Positions 63,667-64,000 of a DNA stretch of 64,000 bases are shown here, piece by piece; position 1 is the stretch's first letter, and each line of letters opens with the position of its first letter. Location: positions 19,882 through 83,881 of the forward strand of contig CAYGQD010000004.1 in assembly GCA_964351855.1 (NCBI GenBank), given 5' to 3'. Below the pieces are notes generated by a model. That model saw only the letters and a program-made list of their open reading frames with translations. It was not told where the DNA came from and did no database searches. Source of the DNA: JBCDHN01 sp964351855. GTDB taxonomy: Bacteria; Verrucomicrobiota; Verrucomicrobiia; Verrucomicrobiales; DEV007. The translations under genes and the position numbers were made by a program.

Positions 63667-63834
63667 CTGCCTAACTCACTGGCAACCCAAATACGGCTGT
63701 CAGAAATGGCGTAATGACTTGGACTCGGTTGGGCGGATTAAGTTTCAACAATTCTGGTTCGAGCCGCAAAGGGATTCGCGGTGCTTGAATCTTGGCGAAA
63801 ATGGGCGTCTTGTCAGGGTATTCACTGATCTTGT

Positions 63835-64000
63835 ATGAAAAACGCGCCTAAAGCTCTCCTTTTGAAATTTCCCGGCACGAACTGCGATGGCGAAACCGCC
63901 CGAGCTTTGGAAGGAGCGGGATTTCGCACGGAAATTCGGCCCATCAGTTTGGTTCAGGCCGGTGAATTGGCGGATTTCGAGCTGTTGGTGTTTTCGGGGG
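63835..64000 (+). CDS. purQ: Phosphoribosylformylglycinamidine synthase I, 5' end
   Basis: The first 55 residues of the glutaminase subunit of FGAM synthase, which supplies ammonia for step four of purine synthesis. After a basic start (MKNAPKALLLKFPGTNCDGE) the N-terminal FPGTNCDGETARAL motif is diagnostic, followed by LADFELLVFSG, which is where the GGFSYGD region should begin. The gene runs off the window end, so the catalytic Cys-His-Glu triad is not visible. It is divergent from the PHP-domain gene with a 168-base gap in which no clear promoter was found. Confidence 0.93.
   Translation, partial: MKNAPKALLLKFPGTNCDGETARALEGAGFRTEIRPISLVQAGELADFELLVFSG

Overview
The window looks like a chromosomal segment from a Verrucomicrobia-type (PVC superphylum) bacterium. 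The markers are a giant surface protein that opens with the LEPRxLL-type motif LEPRILYSAAP, a PVC-type heme-binding CxxCH dehydrogenase, a sulfatase with C-terminal HEAT-like repeats, and an Nramp-like transporter of a divergent type. The taxon is inferred from gene content only.

Layout. 1-862 is the end of a VC_2705-type sodium:solute symporter. Convergent to it are a CelD/FemAB-like acyltransferase and an AsmA-like membrane-anchored protein (872-3742, minus). A one-piece ABCG-type ABC transporter, a small membrane-anchored protein and a large exported helical protein follow on the plus strand (3766-7957) and end at a bidirectional terminator. A minus-strand coiled-coil/winged-helix protein (8063-8515) is followed by rpoA-rplQ (8855-10415) with its own terminator. 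On the minus strand come a small membrane protein, an operon of a small unknown protein, a Roadblock-like protein and an ammonium transporter (11069-13971), and then a tight cluster of PVC cytochrome/dehydrogenase, sulfatase and photolyase (14195-20702, minus; transcribed in that order). A single-span membrane protein is at 20854-21495.

More than half of the window (22119-55208) is one uninterrupted reading frame of 11,029 codons. It encodes a secreted adhesin-like giant built from LamG/concanavalin-like domains, VCBS/cadherin-like repeats, filamentous beta-strand repeats, Calx-beta, lamin-tail, DNRLRE, Big_5-like and PKD-like modules, plus two zinc-protease-like motifs. Its most unusual property is nesting. 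Many VCBS/cadherin-like repeats are interrupted at similar strand boundaries by whole domains of 180-300 residues, and one LamG domain is itself interrupted by two Calx-beta domains. A module of about 210 residues that I cannot name occurs twice in this nested position.

Downstream on the same strand are the Nramp-like transporter, a secreted proline-rich protein made of about ten QFEPTGPPP repeats, and a POTRA plus beta-barrel protein of the TpsB (ShlB/FhaC) type (55247-60967). I infer a surface-display locus in which the TpsB-like barrel may export the giant, the repeat protein, or both, although neither shows a canonical TPS domain. A gene-poor stretch (60968-62081) holds nested inverted-repeat elements and a terminator. 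The window ends with a CDP-alcohol phosphatidyltransferase and PHP-domain pair (minus) and the start of purQ (plus).
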